From: Priapulus caudatus
Lineage: Eukaryota; Priapulida; Priapulimorpha; Priapulimorphida; Priapulidae
Assembly (NCBI RefSeq): GCF_000485595.1
Contig: NW_014577289.1
Span: forward strand, 523,716 to 559,096
Length of the DNA stretch: 35,381 bases
Direction of reading: 5' to 3'
Position 1 is the first letter of the stretch. Every line of letters begins with the position of its first letter. A program made the position numbers and the translations under genes. The notes beneath the pieces were generated by a model that saw only the letters and a list, made by a program, of their open reading frames with translations, searched no databases and was not told the DNA's origin. Shown here in pieces: positions 33,504 to 35,381 of the stretch.

Positions 33504-33896
33504 CAGAAGTAGATAATAGGGAATAGATGTAATAGGTCAAAGATTAGCTCGCAGAGTGTTGCGTCGATGTCCAATCTCCCAGAGAGCCACACGCATCGCC
33601 GAGGGAGCAAGAGTGGCGCAAGAGTCGTTAGTAGCTGCCTTTTGTTTTGAGTTAGGCGGACTATACATTCGGTTTGCTGGCAACAGAATGGATAATCGTG
33701 TCGTACGTTTTAGTCTATATCTCCGGATTGCGGGTGTATACGAGGAAACGATTTTGCGCACGATGCTAGGCGAATGTACTGTGTACGATTTGAGCTCAAG
33801 TTGGTTGAGTTACGCGTAGTAAATCGTAGGTATTTTAAGGATAGTAAATTTCCCTTGTTTATTGAAGTCACTCTCCTTCCCTATTATCTACTTCTG
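33504..33896. mobile_element. 393-bp element with 20-bp terminal inverted repeats inside (TA)n
   Basis: The left end CAGAAGTAGATAATAGGGAA (33504-33523) is the perfect complement of 33877-33896, and both ends abut (TA)n. That is the structure expected for a small non-autonomous DNA element that targets TA (Tc1/mariner-like elements duplicate TA). The interior holds an 87-codon frame (33556-33819) with no transposase or other recognisable motif. An alternative is that the two ends arose by local inversion or recombination within the TA arrays. Confidence 0.55.
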
Positions 33897-33929
33897 ATAT
33901 ATATATATATTATATATATATATATATAT

Positions 33930-33969
33930 CAGGAGTTAATAAAAACAAGTTTGTCTTTATTAACTCCTG
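33930..33969. repeat. 40-bp hairpin between (TA)n arrays
   Basis: A perfect 14-bp inverted repeat CAGGAGTTAATAAA (33930-33943) / its complement (33956-33969) with a 12-base loop, TA arrays on both sides. Its ends resemble those of the 393-bp element next to it (CAGRAGTWRATAA). Confidence 0.85.
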
Positions 33970-34023
33970 ATATATAATATATATATATAGAGAGAGAAAT
34001 TTATATATATATATATTGATTTT

Positions 34024-34066
34024 GTGTGTGCGTGTGTGTGTGTGTCTGTGTGTGTGTGTGTGTGTG

Positions 34067-34109
<43 letters not shown>

Positions 34110-34125
34110 GTGTTGTGTGTGTGTG
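34024..34125. repeat. (TG)n microsatellite
   Basis: Near-pure TG with TTG interruptions, inside the interval bounded by the 79-bp inverted repeat. Confidence 0.97.
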
Positions 34126-34236
34126 CATAATTAAACGATTGGTTATTGAATATTATGGGCTTACATGTGTTACAAGTTTGTATTCAATTTAATATTATTT
34201 TTAACTCTATTTTATTAAAATGAATGAACTTACTAT

Positions 34237-34251
34237 ACACACACGCACGCA

Positions 34252-34282
<31 letters not shown>

Positions 34283-34405
34283 CACAACACACACACACAA
34301 CACACACAACACACACCCACACACAACACACACACACACGTACACACATACGCGCGCACACACACACAGGCACATACGCACGTCACACAAACACACACAC
34401 ACACA

Positions 34406-34449
<44 letters not shown>

Positions 34450-34524
34450 GCACGCACGCACACGCGCGCGCACACACAGGCACATATACGCACGCACGCA
34501 CATACACAACACACACACACTACA

Positions 34525-34570
<46 letters not shown>
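34237..34570. repeat. (CA)n-(TA)n compound microsatellite
   Basis: CA/CACG array 34237-34520 with small interruptions, then (TA)n 34524-34570, leading into the right arm of the inverted repeat. Confidence 0.97.
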
Positions 34571-34571
<1 letters not shown>

Positions 34572-34574
<3 letters not shown>

Positions 34575-34649
34575 ATATATATATTAACCAGTCGATTTAA
34601 AAAAAGAACCATGTGTATAGCTGCATAACACTGACACGCTATAATAATT
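34572..34649 (-). repeat. Right arm of 79-bp inverted repeat
   Basis: Complement of 33409-33487 with two substitutions and one single-base indel; the inner side borders (TA)n. Confidence 0.92.
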
Positions 34650-35381
34650 AACAGAAGTTATATATATACATGTATATTTATTTATATATATGGCGTGTGT
34701 AGATATATGTTAGATCAATAAATAAATAGAAGGGTACCAAAATACTGCCAGGTTATGTAATGTTGGGAGAGGGGAGGTTGGCGCAAATATTCATTAAATT
34801 AATGACAGAATTATTTTAGGAACATGCATGATATGGTTTGTGATCATTATCAATGTATATCTGTAGGAAAGCGCCGGCTTCTCCAGATAGCATTCACATG
34901 TATAGTTGCCCATGATTCTACATGAGTTCGCCGCACGGCGTACGCAATTACAATAAATCACGCCATATCCGCCGGGCGACACATATTGGTGATCCCGCCG
35001 TAACGCACCTGCGTCATCGATTAGGGACCGGATTTGTTGACGCCAAACGCGCAAGTAGAAAGAGACTCGGCTCTCATCCTTTCCGTGGCACAGTCCAGCT
35101 ATTGCCCGCGCTCCCGATCTTTCCTTCCTATATTCATTCTATACTCCTTCCACCTTCTACCTTCACTTCGCCGAGGTACTTCGCGATCCACGCCTCACGG
35201 TACGAGGTTACTGATATTCGGTATTCTGTGTGTGTAGACTTCTGTGTAGCATGTAATTCTCTAAAGCACTACAGACGTTGTTATTGAATATTGATGATAA
35301 CATTGCATAAATAATATTCCAGTTGGCCGGAATATTTAAAAATGTGAAATATTACTATCTCGATATGGATTATATCACCGT
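34650..35381. other. Unique end of window
   Basis: AT-rich at first, then mixed. A 121-codon frame at 34922-35287 on + has no recognisable domain and overlaps a frame on -. No gene is called. Confidence 0.5.

Noticed and set aside
34922-35287. 121-codon frame at the window end
   Set aside because: No recognised motif, overlapped by a frame on the other strand; not enough to call a gene.
1-35381. CRISPR array or bacterial system
   Set aside because: The tandem repeats are contiguous without unique spacers, and the gene present is a spliced animal homeobox gene.

Overview
This window is eukaryotic nuclear DNA, most likely from an invertebrate bilaterian animal. It carries split coding exons with consensus GT-AG introns, very abundant simple repeats, several minisatellites, and no operon or bacterial gene structure. 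The only gene I can identify with confidence is a 5'-incomplete Hhex (haematopoietically expressed homeobox / PRH) gene on the + strand. Exons at 5240-5424, 7565-7615 and 14636-14872 encode the pre-homeodomain motif, the whole homeodomain and a 78-residue acidic C-terminal tail ending in TAA. The protein keeps the Hhex hallmarks [14 protein letters not shown] and KTWFQNRRAKWRR. Its tail differs from vertebrate tails but has the same acidic Ser/Glu character and length. I cannot name the species. The first coding exon (N-terminal repression domain) was not found upstream and probably lies outside the window.

Layout. 1-5239: probably intron 1 or upstream DNA, with CT, TG, (TATG)n, (TA)n arrays and a remarkable ~640 bp tract almost without T on the + strand (2395-3041). 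5240-14872: the Hhex exons with a 2.1 kb and a 7.0 kb intron. Intron 3 holds two indel-free minisatellites: 21 bp x 16, and 19 bp x 36 with a 57 bp higher-order unit. It also holds a CTCF-like site. 14873-35381: no recognisable gene. This part has many microsatellites, a 706 bp assembly gap (22932-23637) flanked by CA and TAC arrays, a 26 bp minisatellite (26345-27025), a ~48 bp minisatellite (31601-32050), and a nested inverted-repeat structure at 33409-34649 containing a 393 bp element with 20 bp terminal inverted repeats set inside (TA)n.

Nearly all long open frames here arise from repeats lacking stop codons and are not genes. The points most worth a second look are the T-free tract, the 19 bp array in which every full unit is a consensus 5' splice site on the minus strand (many also being CACCTG E-boxes on the plus strand), the (TA)n-bounded CAGRRGT family of inserts, and the long inverted repeat near the right end.
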